A stretch of 5,981 bases of DNA from an uncultured Bacilli bacterium (GCA_910584085.1 CAJTZY010000033.1:1-5981); one strand, 5' to 3'; positions 1-5,981 are shown, counted from the first letter of the stretch. Program-made: numbers and translations. Notes: generated by a model not told the origin, from the letters alone.

Positions 1-1415
1 TTAACTATATAATCTTTAATATAATTATCAAAGTCTACTCTATAATCATAATTTGATATTTTTTCTAAATTACTAATTATTTTATTAATAAATTCTTTAT
101 GTTCACTTAGTTTAAAACATTTTTTATTTTTAATTTTATTATCTAATAGCTCTGATTTAATTCTATCATATAATTCTTCTTCTCTTATTTTCCTTAATGA
201 ATTTTTTATATTTTTTAAATTTACTTCTCTATCATATATCGTTAATATTTTAACATCAAAAGTATTATCAAATTCATCAAACATTCCTGTACAAACACTA
301 AATAAACTTGTTTTAATATTTAAATTTAAATTTTTACAATGCAAAAATGCATTATCACCAATTACTGTTACATTTTCTGAAATAGTGATGAACCAAAGTG
401 TTTTACAATTTCTAAATGCAAATCCTCCTATGTATTTTATACCACTTGGAATATTTATATATTTTAAGTTTTCACACCAAGAAAATGCACTATCTCCAAT
501 ATATGTTGTACTATCTGAAATATTAACTTTTTTTAAATGAAAACAACCAGAGAATGCGCCATTTTCTATTTTAATTACACTATTTGGAATATCTGCTTCT
601 CTAAGAAATATACAACTTTCAAATGCAGATTCTCCTATTTCTACTACATTACTTGGAATATTTATTTCATTTAATGAGTTACATCCTTTAAATAGATTTT
701 TTTCTATTTTTGTTACTCCTTCTGGAATATTAACTTTCTCTAGTAAATTACATCCTCTAAATGCAGAACTACCTATTTTGATTACTCCACCTGAAATATT
801 TATTTCTCTAAGCGAATTACAACCATTAAATGCATTTTCCCCTATTATAGTTATACTACTTGGGATGTTTACTTTTTTTAGCAAATGACATCCCTCAAAT
901 ACACTATTTTCTAATTTTGTTACTCCTTCTGGAATATTAACTTTCTCTAGTAAATTACATCCTCTAAATGCATTTTCACCTATTATAGTTATACTACTTG
1001 GAATGTTTACTTTTTTTAGCGAATGACATCCCTCAAACACACTATTTTCTATTTTTGTTACTCCTTCTGGAATATTTATTTCTTTAAGTAACCCACAATT
1101 CATAAATGCATGACTACCTATTTCTGTTACTCCCTTTGGAACATATAATGACTCAATCATTTGATAACAATTAAATGCCTTATCTATCACATACTTTATG
1201 CCTTTTGGTATATTGTTTTTTTCTAGTAATTCACTTCTAAGTGAAGGAATATCTTCATTTATTTCACTTTCTGGGATATAAACTTTAGTGAGTAATCTAC
1301 AATTGCGAAATGCATCTTCACCTATCTTTGTTATAATATTTGGGATTTCAAATGTTCCATCAATATTTATATCATCATCTGTCACTTTAACTAAAACATT
1401 ATCCTTTATTTTCAT
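1..1415 (-). CDS. BspA-like leucine-rich-repeat protein, 3' end beyond window
   Basis: The frame is open from ATG at 1415 to the window edge, giving 471 codons and no stop, so the C-terminus is missing. Residues 24-46 form one repeat and 47-68 a degenerate 22-residue unit. Residues 69-367 are thirteen contiguous 23-residue repeats of the pattern I-P-x-x-V-x-x-I-G-x-x-A-F-x-x-C-x-x-L-x-x-V-N, which is the BspA/LRR_5 (treponema-type) pattern. Residues 368-471 are a lysine-, glutamate- and asparagine-rich, probably helical tail that I do not recognise. There is no signal peptide, membrane segment or sortase motif in the visible part, so the protein looks cytoplasmic, although many family members are secreted adhesins. 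The start is supported by AAAGGGGAG at 1422-1430 and a consensus promoter. Family knowledge suggests protein-protein binding; the partner is unknown. Family assignment is firm, function is not. Confidence 0.9.
   Translation of the reverse strand, partial: MKIKDNVLVKVTDDDINIDGTFEIPNIITKIGEDAFRNCRLLTKVYIPESEINEDIPSLRSELLEKNNIPKGIKYVIDKAFNCYQMIESLYVPKGVTEIGSHAFMNCGLLKEINIPEGVTKIENSVFEGCHSLKKVNIPSSITIIGENAFRGCNLLEKVNIPEGVTKLENSVFEGCHLLKKVNIPSSITIIGENAFNGCNSLREINISGGVIKIGSSAFRGCNLLEKVNIPEGVTKIEKNLFKGCNSLNEINIPSNVVEIGESAFESCIFLREADIPNSVIKIENGAFSGCFHLKKVNISDSTTYIGDSAFSWCENLKYINIPSGIKYIGGFAFRNCKTLWFITISENVTVIGDNAFLHCKNLNLNIKTSLFSVCTGMFDEFDNTFDVKILTIYDREVNLKNIKNSLRKIREEELYDRIKSELLDNKIKNKKCFKLSEHKEFINKIISNLEKISNYDYRVDFDNYIKDYIV
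315..1211 (-). repeat. Thirteen tandem 69-bp LRR-coding repeats
   Basis: Thirteen in-frame 69-bp units lie head to tail, each encoding one 23-residue LRR. Units starting at 1073 and 935 differ at only 3 of 69 positions. A 58-nt tract at 915-972 is identical to 708-765, exactly three units (207 bp) away, while flanking bases differ. This mosaic similarity points to recent duplication or conversion between units. Confidence 0.9.
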
Positions 1416-1442
1416 ATAAAACTCCCCTTTTTGTTAGTGCAT

Positions 1443-1470
1443 ATTATATCATTTAATATAAATATGTCAA
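1443..1470 (-). promoter_or_regulatory. Sigma-A-type promoter of the LRR gene
   Basis: On the minus strand a perfect TTGACA (1465-1470) is separated by 16 bp from a perfect TATAAT (1443-1448). Transcription would begin near 1436, leaving a leader of about 20 nt that carries the RBS. The LRR gene is therefore probably transcribed separately from the gene upstream of it. Confidence 0.75.
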
Positions 1471-1473
1471 ATT

Positions 1474-1496
1474 AAAAAAAATGATTAAATCATTTT
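1474..1496 (-). terminator. Possible intrinsic terminator overlapping the stop of the 228-residue gene
   Basis: On the minus strand AAAATGAT pairs perfectly with ATCATTTT (8 bp, 3-nt loop), and T residues continue to 1474. The loop contains part of the stop codon. The stem has only one G-C pair, so it would be weak. Its position between a stop codon and the next promoter supports it. Confidence 0.4.
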
Positions 1497-2171
1497 CTTA
1501 TTTACTTTATCTTCATTATCCATACTACTTAAATTATCATAATATTTAGTCCATTTTCTATATAATTTGTTCAGTTCACTTGCTGTCTTAGCAGAATTAA
1601 GTTCATTATATAAAGTTAAAATATCGTTATATTGGTTTGAAATATTAGTTGCTTTTTTTTCTATTAAACTACTGAAAGTATTTACATCATACTGTTCATG
1701 ATCTATAATTTCTAAAGATCTATTTATTAAAATAGTTTCGCCTAGAGTTTGGCCACTTATCACCATATCCGAAAGTTCACTGCTACTTAAATTTAGCATA
1801 GAATTCACTAAATCACATAATTTATATACAATCATGTCGGTATTTTTTGCCTTATCCTTATTAGTAACTATACCTAATTTATGATTACATATAGATGCAT
1901 AAACAACCTTTGGTAGAACCATATTTATATTTTCATCCGTTAAATCAAATAACTTATTACTTGATTTAATAACAGCAGTTTTATCAAACTTTTCTCCATC
2001 AAAGTATGGTTTATCATAAACCTCAAGTTCAACAGAAATTTTTAAATTACCATTTTCATCAACTATTAAATCATATACATTATTAGCACATGAATTATCT
2101 CTTGGTAACATATATATTTTACAGTTACCATATTTATAAATGTTATCTATAAGTTTTCCTATATAAGTCAT
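1485..2171 (-). CDS. Hypothetical protein, 228 residues
   Basis: I do not recognise this protein. It has no signal peptide or membrane helix and looks cytoplasmic. The N-terminal part (about residues 1-115) alternates short hydrophobic and charged segments and could be a beta-rich or mixed fold. The part from about 150 to 228 is polar, rich in Asn, Lys, Ser and Leu, and likely helical, possibly a coiled coil. Four cysteines (17, 28, 95, 118) do not form a recognisable metal motif. The start is well fixed: ATG is preceded by AGGAGGG at 2177-2183 with a 5-nt spacer. It begins 39 nt after the miaB stop with no terminator between, so co-transcription with miaB is likely, but nothing ties it functionally to tRNA modification. 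It does not resemble the genes that often follow miaB in Firmicutes (ymcA, cotE, mutS). It is a real gene by RBS and length. Confidence 0.8.
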   Translation of the reverse strand: MTYIGKLIDNIYKYGNCKIYMLPRDNSCANNVYDLIVDENGNLKISVELEVYDKPYFDGEKFDKTAVIKSSNKLFDLTDENINMVLPKVVYASICNHKLGIVTNKDKAKNTDMIVYKLCDLVNSMLNLSSSELSDMVISGQTLGETILINRSLEIIDHEQYDVNTFSSLIEKKATNISNQYNDILTLYNELNSAKTASELNKLYRKWTKYYDNLSSMDNEDKVNKKMI

Positions 2172-2189
2172 AAAAACCCTCCTAATTTT

Positions 2190-2218
2190 ATTATAAATAA
2201 ATTAATGTTATTAATCAA
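2190..2218 (-). promoter_or_regulatory. Possible internal promoter between miaB and the 228-residue gene
   Basis: On the minus strand TTGATT (2213-2218, overlapping the miaB stop) lies 17 bp from TATAAT (2190-2195). Transcription would start around 2183, at the RBS itself, giving a leader of only about 12 nt. Spacing and hexamers are good, but chance matches are common in DNA this AT-rich. Confidence 0.35.
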
Positions 2219-3629
2219 CTATTTCGCCATCTAAACTCCAAGTTTTTATATCAGTAATTTTTACATTAATAATTTTTCCTATATATTTTTTATCAGCTTT
2301 TACATTAACAAGTTTCATGGTATCAGTATATCCCATAAGATTGTCTTCTTTTTCACTTACTGATTCAAGTAGTACTGGAACAATACTACCCATATATTTT
2401 TGATTAGTTTCATTTGCATATTTATTAACTAATTCATTTAATCTATAGAGCCTATTATTTTTTTCGTCCTCTGTTAGATTATTTTCCATACTTGCTGCAG
2501 GTGTTCCTACTCTAGGAGAATATATAAATGTAAATGCAGAATCAAACTTGCAAGTATTTACAACTTCTAATGTATCCAAAAAATCTTCTTCCGTTTCACC
2601 TGGGAATGCAACTATAATATCAGTAGTAATTGATACATTTGGTATTTTGTTTTTTATTTTATTAAATAATTCTATATACTTTTCTTTTGTATACCTTCTA
2701 CCCATTAATTTTAATATTCTATCTGATCCAGATTGTAAAGGTAAATGTATATATGGCATAATGTTATCATATTTCGCTATTATGTCAATCATTTTATCAT
2801 CAAAATCCCAAGGATGACTAGTTACAAATCGAATTCTTTCTATGCCGGTTTTTGCAGTATCTTCAAGTAAGTCCCCCATAGTATAATTAGTATTCAAATC
2901 TTTTCCATAAGCATTAACATTTTGTCCAAGAAGGGTTACCTCTTTATATCCATTTTTTACTAATTCATTTACTTCACTAATTATATCTTCTCTTGTTCTA
3001 CTTCTTTGTTTTCCTCTTGTATATGGAACTATGCAGTATGTACAGAATTTATCACAGCCAAGCATAATATTTACCCATGCTTTATATTTAGAATCTCTTT
3101 TTACTGGAATATTTTCATATATATCCCCTTCTATACTAAACACTTCTATTTCTTGTTTTTTATTTTTTATAGATTCTTCTAATATAAAAGGAAGTTTATG
3201 TAAATTATGAGTACCAAATACTATATCTACCCATTTATATTTACTTTTTATACTATCTACTACATTTTCTTCTTGTGCCATACATCCGCATATACCACAT
3301 ATTATATCTGGTTTAGTTCCCTTTAAATGTTTTACTCTCCCTAAAAATCCAAACATTTTATTATGTGCATTTTCTCTTATCGCACATGTATTTAATATTA
3401 TAATGTCTGCATCTTCCATACTATCTGCATTTGTAAAACTCATATCCTCTAGTATCGCACATAATAACTCGCTATCATGCACATTCATTTGACATCCATA
3501 AGTCTTTATATAATATTTTTTATCTTTACCTATTTTTTTCATACTTATAGGTACACTATAATCATTTTTTATAATTTTTATTTCCTTTTTTGTTCTAATT
3601 TTTGCCGCTTTTAAATCTGGTAAATTCAT
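2211..3629 (-). CDS. miaB: tRNA-2-methylthio-N6-dimethylallyladenosine synthase MiaB
   Basis: MiaB is a radical-SAM enzyme that adds a methylthio group at C2 of i6A37 in tRNAs reading UNN codons, giving ms2i6A and steadying codon-anticodon pairing. It acts in the cytoplasm after MiaA. At 472 residues it is typical for the family with a Firmicutes-style N-terminal extension (residues 1-38). The N-terminal cluster-binding domain carries the auxiliary cluster cysteines C46 (TYGCQMN), C82 (NTCAIRENA) and C116 (GCMAQ). The radical-SAM motif GCDKFCTYC provides C192, C196 and C199. The TRAM RNA-binding domain covers about 409-470. TYGCQMN and NTCAIRENA favour MiaB over the related MtaB and RimO. The start is supported by AAGGAAGTG at 3635-3643. 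All catalytic residues are present and nothing looks broken. Confidence 0.97.
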   Translation of the reverse strand: MNLPDLKAAKIRTKKEIKIIKNDYSVPISMKKIGKDKKYYIKTYGCQMNVHDSELLCAILEDMSFTNADSMEDADIIILNTCAIRENAHNKMFGFLGRVKHLKGTKPDIICGICGCMAQEENVVDSIKSKYKWVDIVFGTHNLHKLPFILEESIKNKKQEIEVFSIEGDIYENIPVKRDSKYKAWVNIMLGCDKFCTYCIVPYTRGKQRSRTREDIISEVNELVKNGYKEVTLLGQNVNAYGKDLNTNYTMGDLLEDTAKTGIERIRFVTSHPWDFDDKMIDIIAKYDNIMPYIHLPLQSGSDRILKLMGRRYTKEKYIELFNKIKNKIPNVSITTDIIVAFPGETEEDFLDTLEVVNTCKFDSAFTFIYSPRVGTPAASMENNLTEDEKNNRLYRLNELVNKYANETNQKYMGSIVPVLLESVSEKEDNLMGYTDTMKLVNVKADKKYIGKIINVKITDIKTWSLDGEIVD

Positions 3630-3647
3630 ACTATCACTTCCTTTGAT

Positions 3648-3676
3648 ATAATAACATATTTAGGAGTTTTAAGCAA
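3648..3676 (-). promoter_or_regulatory. Probable miaB promoter
   Basis: On the minus strand TTGCTT (3671-3676) is spaced 17 bp from TATTAT (3648-3653), about 19 nt before the miaB start codon. It lies in the 67-bp gap shared with the divergent small gene. Hexamers match sigma-A consensus moderately. Confidence 0.5.
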
Positions 3677-3696
3677 TATAATTTAATGGTGATTAT

Positions 3697-3963
3697 ATGA
3701 TAAGTGATAATGAAATACTTAGAATTGCTAAATATTTAAATGTGGATTTTACTAAATATCCTTTTGAAGATTTTAAAAGAGGCGTGATGATTGAATTTGA
3801 ACATGGATATGTAGATGAAGTAACTAATGTAACAAATGATGATTTACTAAAAACTGCTAAAATTGCTTTAGCGCATTTAAATGAATATCCAAATTATTAT
3901 AATAGTGGTTATGGTCTTTTAGTATTTGAAGATTTTCTAAGAAGAAAATTAAAAGAAAAATGA
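3697..3963 (+). CDS. DUF5661-like small protein, 88 residues
   Basis: The protein resembles the DUF5661 family, as I remember it, through the central EFEHG stretch (residues 33-37), the TNVTNDD segment (43-49) and the following AKIALAHLNEYPNYY helix (54-68). The family's biochemical role is unknown. There is no signal peptide or membrane segment, so it is probably cytoplasmic, and it is mostly helical. It is the only plus-strand gene here, divergent from miaB and convergent with the Fic gene, whose stop lies 13 bp away. The start is supported by GGTGAT at 3688-3693, which matches the distal part of the anti-Shine-Dalgarno complement, making the short 3-nt spacer acceptable. I see TATAAT at 3677-3682 but no matching -35, so its promoter is uncertain. 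Family call is by motif recall, not a search. Confidence 0.85.
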   Translation: MISDNEILRIAKYLNVDFTKYPFEDFKRGVMIEFEHGYVDEVTNVTNDDLLKTAKIALAHLNEYPNYYNSGYGLLVFEDFLRRKLKEK

Positions 3964-3978
3964 GTTTTAACCCATTTT
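3950..3978 (-). terminator. Intrinsic terminator of the RhuM-Fic gene
   Basis: In minus-strand RNA AAAAUGGG (3971-3978) pairs with CUCAUUUU (3957-3964), 8 bp with one G-U pair and a 6-nt loop. It is followed by the T-rich run TCTTTT. The 5' arm begins inside the stop codon. On the plus strand the hairpin has an A-C mismatch and no good T-tract, so it serves the DUF5661 gene poorly. Confidence 0.45.
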
Positions 3979-4675
3979 AATTTAAAAAGTTCATGACTAA
4001 ATCTATTATTAGTCTCTTTTCTTTGGGATTGGATTCTGCTATTAAAAGTGTTAAGGCAACCAGTGTATTATTATCAATTATTTGATGATTTTCTCTAAAT
4101 AGCATATTATAAAAATTTAAAAAATATATAAATAGAGTCGCACCTATTCTTTTATTTCCATCTATAAATACATGATTTTTAACTATCATGTATAAAAAGT
4201 TTGCCGCCTTTTCTTCTAAGCTCGGATAAACATCTTTTTTATCAAATGTTTGGTAAATATCGCCTATGATACCTTCCAATCCCTTATTTCTTTCTAAAGC
4301 AAATAATTTACTATCATTATTGAATTTTAACTTATCTATAATGCTTATGCATTCTTCATAAGTTAATTTTTTATTACTTACATTACCTTCAACTTTTGAA
4401 ATATTCTTGTGATCATAATCGTCTAAAAGATTAAGGGCTTTTGAATAGTTACCTATTACTTTTAATATTTCCTTGGCATCATTATTTTCTAATTTATCAT
4501 CAATACGATTTGCAATATCAATAAGTTTAACTGTTTTTTCTAAATAGTCTAATCTTTTTTGATTTACTGCATAACCTTTTAATAAATATTCTTTTAAAAT
4601 TTTATTTGCCCATTTTCTAAATTTTGTTCCTTGCTTAGATTTAACTCTATAACCAACTGATATTATAACATCCAA
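3977..4675 (-). CDS. Fic/DOC-domain C-terminal part of the RhuM-Fic protein
   Basis: This frame encodes the rest of RhuM and a Fic domain. Residues 2-41 (DVIISVGYRVKSKQG...) are the conserved RhuM core. Residues about 50-105 form a helical linker. Residues about 125-232 form the Fic/DOC domain with the active-site motif HVFIDGNKRIG at 168-178, containing the catalytic His168 and the Doc-like D-G-N-K-R loop. Fic enzymes transfer AMP or phosphate from nucleotides to target proteins; Doc phosphorylates EF-Tu. The substrate here is unknown. The TTG at 4673-4675 is only the first possible start in this frame and has no RBS. Family-like sequence extends upstream to 4723, so the true protein should begin in the other frame. 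The two frames overlap by 13 nt, which leaves room for weak translational coupling. No Phd-type or other antitoxin gene is adjacent. Confidence 0.8.
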   Translation of the reverse strand: MDVIISVGYRVKSKQGTKFRKWANKILKEYLLKGYAVNQKRLDYLEKTVKLIDIANRIDDKLENNDAKEILKVIGNYSKALNLLDDYDHKNISKVEGNVSNKKLTYEECISIIDKLKFNNDSKLFALERNKGLEGIIGDIYQTFDKKDVYPSLEEKAANFLYMIVKNHVFIDGNKRIGATLFIYFLNFYNMLFRENHQIIDNNTLVALTLLIAESNPKEKRLIIDLVMNFLN

Positions 4676-4908
4676 ATTGTAATAATTAGTTGGTTTATCA
4701 CTAAATTCGGAATTTCCGAATTTAGCATAGTTTCTTCTTCATATAATTCCTCTTCTTTATATATATTTTTTATATGCTCATTTATTGTCGACACTGACTT
4801 ATCAAACAATTTAGACATCTGCAATTGCGTTAACCATACAGTTTCATCCTTTAAATTAACTTCTAATTTTACATTTTGATTTTCAAATATAATTATTTCA
4901 TTTTTCAT
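4663..4908 (-). CDS. N-terminal RhuM fragment (81 residues, frameshifted)
   Basis: Residues 1-61 match the start of RhuM-family virulence proteins: a short beta segment, then DETVWLTQLQMSKLF (21-35) and the helix around STINEHIKNIY (40-50), which looks like a helix-turn-helix-type region. RhuM is named after a Salmonella pathogenicity-island gene; its activity is not well defined. Residues 62-81 are out of frame and do not resemble the family, so the true protein leaves this frame near 4725. The ATG is well supported by AAAGGAGAG about 6 nt upstream and a strong promoter. If no frameshift correction occurs, the cell makes an 81-residue product with no Fic domain. Confidence 0.75.
   Translation of the reverse strand: MKNEIIIFENQNVKLEVNLKDETVWLTQLQMSKLFDKSVSTINEHIKNIYKEEELYEEETMLNSEIPNLVINQLIITIWML
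4701..4725 (-). repeat. 25-bp palindrome at the frameshift site
   Basis: CTAAATTCGGAA (minus strand, 4714-4725) and TTCCGAATTTAG (4701-4712) are perfect inverted repeats of 12 bp around one central base. As RNA this gives about 11 pairs with a 3-nt loop. It starts one base after the last in-frame codon and encodes the conserved K-F-G-N-S-E-F segment in the corrected frame. Confidence 0.85.
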
Positions 4909-4976
4909 TATTTTTCTCTCCTTTGTTTTTTTATACTTTTATCATCCTCACTTTCATATCTTCTTTTCTATATTTT

Positions 4977-5005
4977 ATTATACCATTAGTATATGTATTT
5001 GTAAA
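4977..5005 (-). promoter_or_regulatory. Promoter of the RhuM-Fic gene
   Basis: On the minus strand TTTACA (5000-5005) is 17 bp from a perfect TATAAT (4977-4982), which is preceded by TGG as an extended -10 element. Transcription should start near 4970, giving a leader of about 60 nt ending in the strong RBS AAAGGAGAG. Confidence 0.7.
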
Positions 5006-5032
5006 TAAAAAACTCTACTATAAAGTAAAGTT
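5006..5032 (-). terminator. Intrinsic terminator of the EEP-family gene
   Basis: In minus-strand RNA AACUUUACU (5024-5032) pairs with AGUAGAGUU (5011-5019) over 9 bp with one U-G pair and a 4-nt loop, followed by a run of U's. The 5' arm overlaps the first two bases read from the window side of the stop codon (5031-5033). This is the best terminator in the window. Confidence 0.7.
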
Positions 5033-5831
5033 ATCTTATTTTAATGTCTGCAAATACGCCCTTATGGTCTGTTAAATTATCAAGTGTATCATCATTTATT
5101 AACCCTGCATTTTCTATATACCAATTTTTAGGTATAAATATATGATCAATCGCGCTTTTATTACTAAATTTTTGTGAATTAGTTTTTTCATTAACTTCTA
5201 TTCTTTGAAGGCCTAATTTATCAAGTTCCGTAATAAATTCATCAAAATGGGCATCTACATTAATTTCCATGTTTAAATCGCCTGTTAAAACAACCGGATA
5301 TGTTTTACTTAATATTTTTACTATATTGTAGATACTCTTTAATTGCCTAATTTGAACATCCCTTATTTGATAATCTAAATGAGTATTTAATACATATATA
5401 CTTCCAAAATTATTATCACTTATTTCTACCATTGTAATTATTCTAGGCATAATTGAACACTTTCTTAAACTCTCTATTAAATCTTTTGGATTACTAGGAA
5501 ACCATGGTAATAAATTTGTTGTTGTAGTAAGTACATTTTTATTAGTTATTATTGCATTGTTTTCATTAAATGAGTCAAGTGAAGACATTTTTTGAACTAA
5601 ACTAGAACTACCATATCTATATTCCCCATATAACTTATAATTTTTCAAATGTTCTAATAATCTTTTAGAAAATACTCTTGTAAGTTCTTGTGTACATAAA
5701 AAGTAATAACCGTTATTTTCTATATGTCCTGCAAGAATTTTAGCATTATCTACCCCATTACTATCTAATCCACCTAACCTATTAACTTTATTATTTTGTG
5801 TATTTAAAGTTCCTATTCTTATTATATCCAT
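5031..5831 (-). CDS. Endonuclease/exonuclease/phosphatase (EEP) family hydrolase
   Basis: This 266-residue protein has the DNase I-like metal-dependent phosphoesterase fold. Motifs appear in the family order: RIGTLNTQ with Asn10, CTQEL with metal ligand Glu49, VLNTHLD with His151, LTGDLNME with Asp185 and Asn187, SAIDHIF with Asp229-His230, and LTDHKGV with catalytic Asp255-His256. The full set of catalytic residues suggests an active enzyme, but the fold serves DNases, exonuclease III, sphingomyelinases and inositol phosphatases, and I cannot pick the substrate. There is no signal peptide or membrane anchor, so it is likely cytoplasmic, which argues against a secreted sphingomyelinase or DNase. 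The start is supported by GGAGGT at 5841-5846. It has its own promoter and terminator and so is a single-gene unit. Confidence 0.9.
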   Translation of the reverse strand: MDIIRIGTLNTQNNKVNRLGGLDSNGVDNAKILAGHIENNGYYFLCTQELTRVFSKRLLEHLKNYKLYGEYRYGSSSLVQKMSSLDSFNENNAIITNKNVLTTTTNLLPWFPSNPKDLIESLRKCSIMPRIITMVEISDNNFGSIYVLNTHLDYQIRDVQIRQLKSIYNIVKILSKTYPVVLTGDLNMEINVDAHFDEFITELDKLGLQRIEVNEKTNSQKFSNKSAIDHIFIPKNWYIENAGLINDDTLDNLTDHKGVFADIKIR

Positions 5832-5885
5832 ATTATTTTAACCTCCACATATATCTGTAAAAAAATTCTTAATTGAATTGGTGTT

Positions 5886-5914
5886 ATTCTATCACTTTTT
5901 AAAAATAATGTCAA
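5886..5914 (-). promoter_or_regulatory. Promoter of the EEP-family gene
   Basis: On the minus strand a perfect TTGACA (5909-5914) is 17 bp from TAGAAT (5886-5891). Transcription would start near 5879, leaving a leader of about 48 nt that ends with GGAGGT. Confidence 0.7.
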
Positions 5915-5921
5915 AAAAAAC

Positions 5922-5940
5922 TTTACATAGATAGTGTAAA
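5922..5940. promoter_or_regulatory. Inverted repeat, possible operator upstream of the EEP promoter
   Basis: TTTACA and TGTAAA form 6-bp arms separated by 7 bp, ending 8 bp upstream of the -35 element. The geometry would suit a dimeric regulator, but no regulator gene is in view and short AT-rich repeats arise by chance. Confidence 0.3.
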
Positions 5941-5960
5941 ATAGATTTGGGATTATATAC

Positions 5961-5977
5961 AAAAAGGAAGACCTTTG
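5961..5977 (-). terminator. Possible weak terminator of a gene beyond the right edge
   Basis: On the minus strand AAAGG pairs with CCTTT around a TCTT loop and runs into further T residues. A TAA at 5978-5980 could end an upstream minus-strand gene, which cannot be verified. The stem is only 5 bp. Confidence 0.2.
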
Positions 5978-5981
5978 TTAA

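Larger units (their letters stand above)
3977..4908 (-). pseudogene. RhuM-Fic/DOC gene split by a one-base frameshift
   Basis: The two frames annotated below join into one family protein. The first frame matches RhuM up to E-E-E-T-M (residue 61, codon 4726-4728). Family sequence resumes in the -1 frame at K-F-G-N-S-E-F-S-D-K-P (from 4723). Adding one base between 4724 and 4726 makes 933 nt, exactly 310 codons plus stop. The sequence shows the frame break directly; whether it is a true inactivating deletion, phase variation, frameshifting or a base-call error cannot be decided here. Promoter, RBS and terminator are all intact, which suggests the break is recent or not real. Confidence 0.8.

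Noticed and set aside
315..1211. Tandem repeats as a CRISPR array
   Set aside because: The 69-bp period is in frame, has no unique spacers and encodes a clear LRR protein.
2548..2817. Plus-strand open frame of 89 codons
   Set aside because: It lies wholly antisense inside the radical-SAM region of miaB, has no RBS and encodes a hydrophobic, low-complexity product.
3677..3682. TATAAT as a promoter for the DUF5661-like gene
   Set aside because: No -35 element at 16-18 bp spacing, and the leader would be only about 8 nt.
4931..4957. Eight-residue leader ORF (MKVRMIKV) before the RhuM-Fic gene
   Set aside because: The RBS is poor, there is no codon run suggesting attenuation, and there is no alternative hairpin; short ORFs like this are expected by chance.
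5859..5879. AATTC/GAATT hairpin with T run in the EEP leader as an attenuator or riboswitch
   Set aside because: The 5-bp A/T-dominated stem is too weak, and the leader of about 48 nt is too short for a known riboswitch.
5961..5981. AAAGGAAG followed by TTG as the start of a plus-strand gene at the right edge
   Set aside because: Only two codons remain in the window and the same bases form a small hairpin, so no coding claim can be supported.

Overview
The window is AT-rich throughout (roughly a quarter G+C by eye). It has strong AGGAGG-type ribosome binding sites, sigma-A-like promoters and short intergenic gaps. Tryptophan is encoded by TGG and TGA works as a stop, so the standard bacterial code applies. 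This fits a low-GC Firmicutes/Bacilli-type organism, possibly a host-associated or gut lineage. That placement is inferred from composition and gene style; no marker here fixes the genus.

Layout, left to right. (1) 1-1415, minus: a BspA-like leucine-rich-repeat protein, open through the left edge, with its own promoter and RBS. It has no stop inside the window. (2) 1485-2171, minus: an unrecognised 228-residue protein, probably co-transcribed behind miaB. (3) 2211-3629, minus: miaB, the tRNA methylthiotransferase, complete with all six cluster cysteines. (4) 3697-3963, plus: a small DUF5661-like protein, divergent from miaB. (5) 3977-4908, minus: a RhuM-Fic/DOC gene split into two frames by one missing base near 4725. 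A perfect 12-bp inverted repeat starts exactly at the break. (6) 5031-5831, minus: an endonuclease/exonuclease/phosphatase-fold hydrolase with a clear promoter and terminator. (7) 5832-5981: its promoter, an inverted repeat that could be an operator, and a possible weak terminator at the right edge.

miaB is the only obvious housekeeping gene. The LRR protein, the broken Fic gene and the EEP hydrolase each have their own promoter and look like independent accessory genes. I see no shared pathway, no transposase, no integrase, no RNA gene and no CRISPR array. No intergenic stretch exceeds 150 bases. I do not find convincing evidence of a new multi-gene system. The most notable points are the frameshifted RhuM-Fic gene with its palindrome, and the mosaic tandem repeats in the LRR gene.
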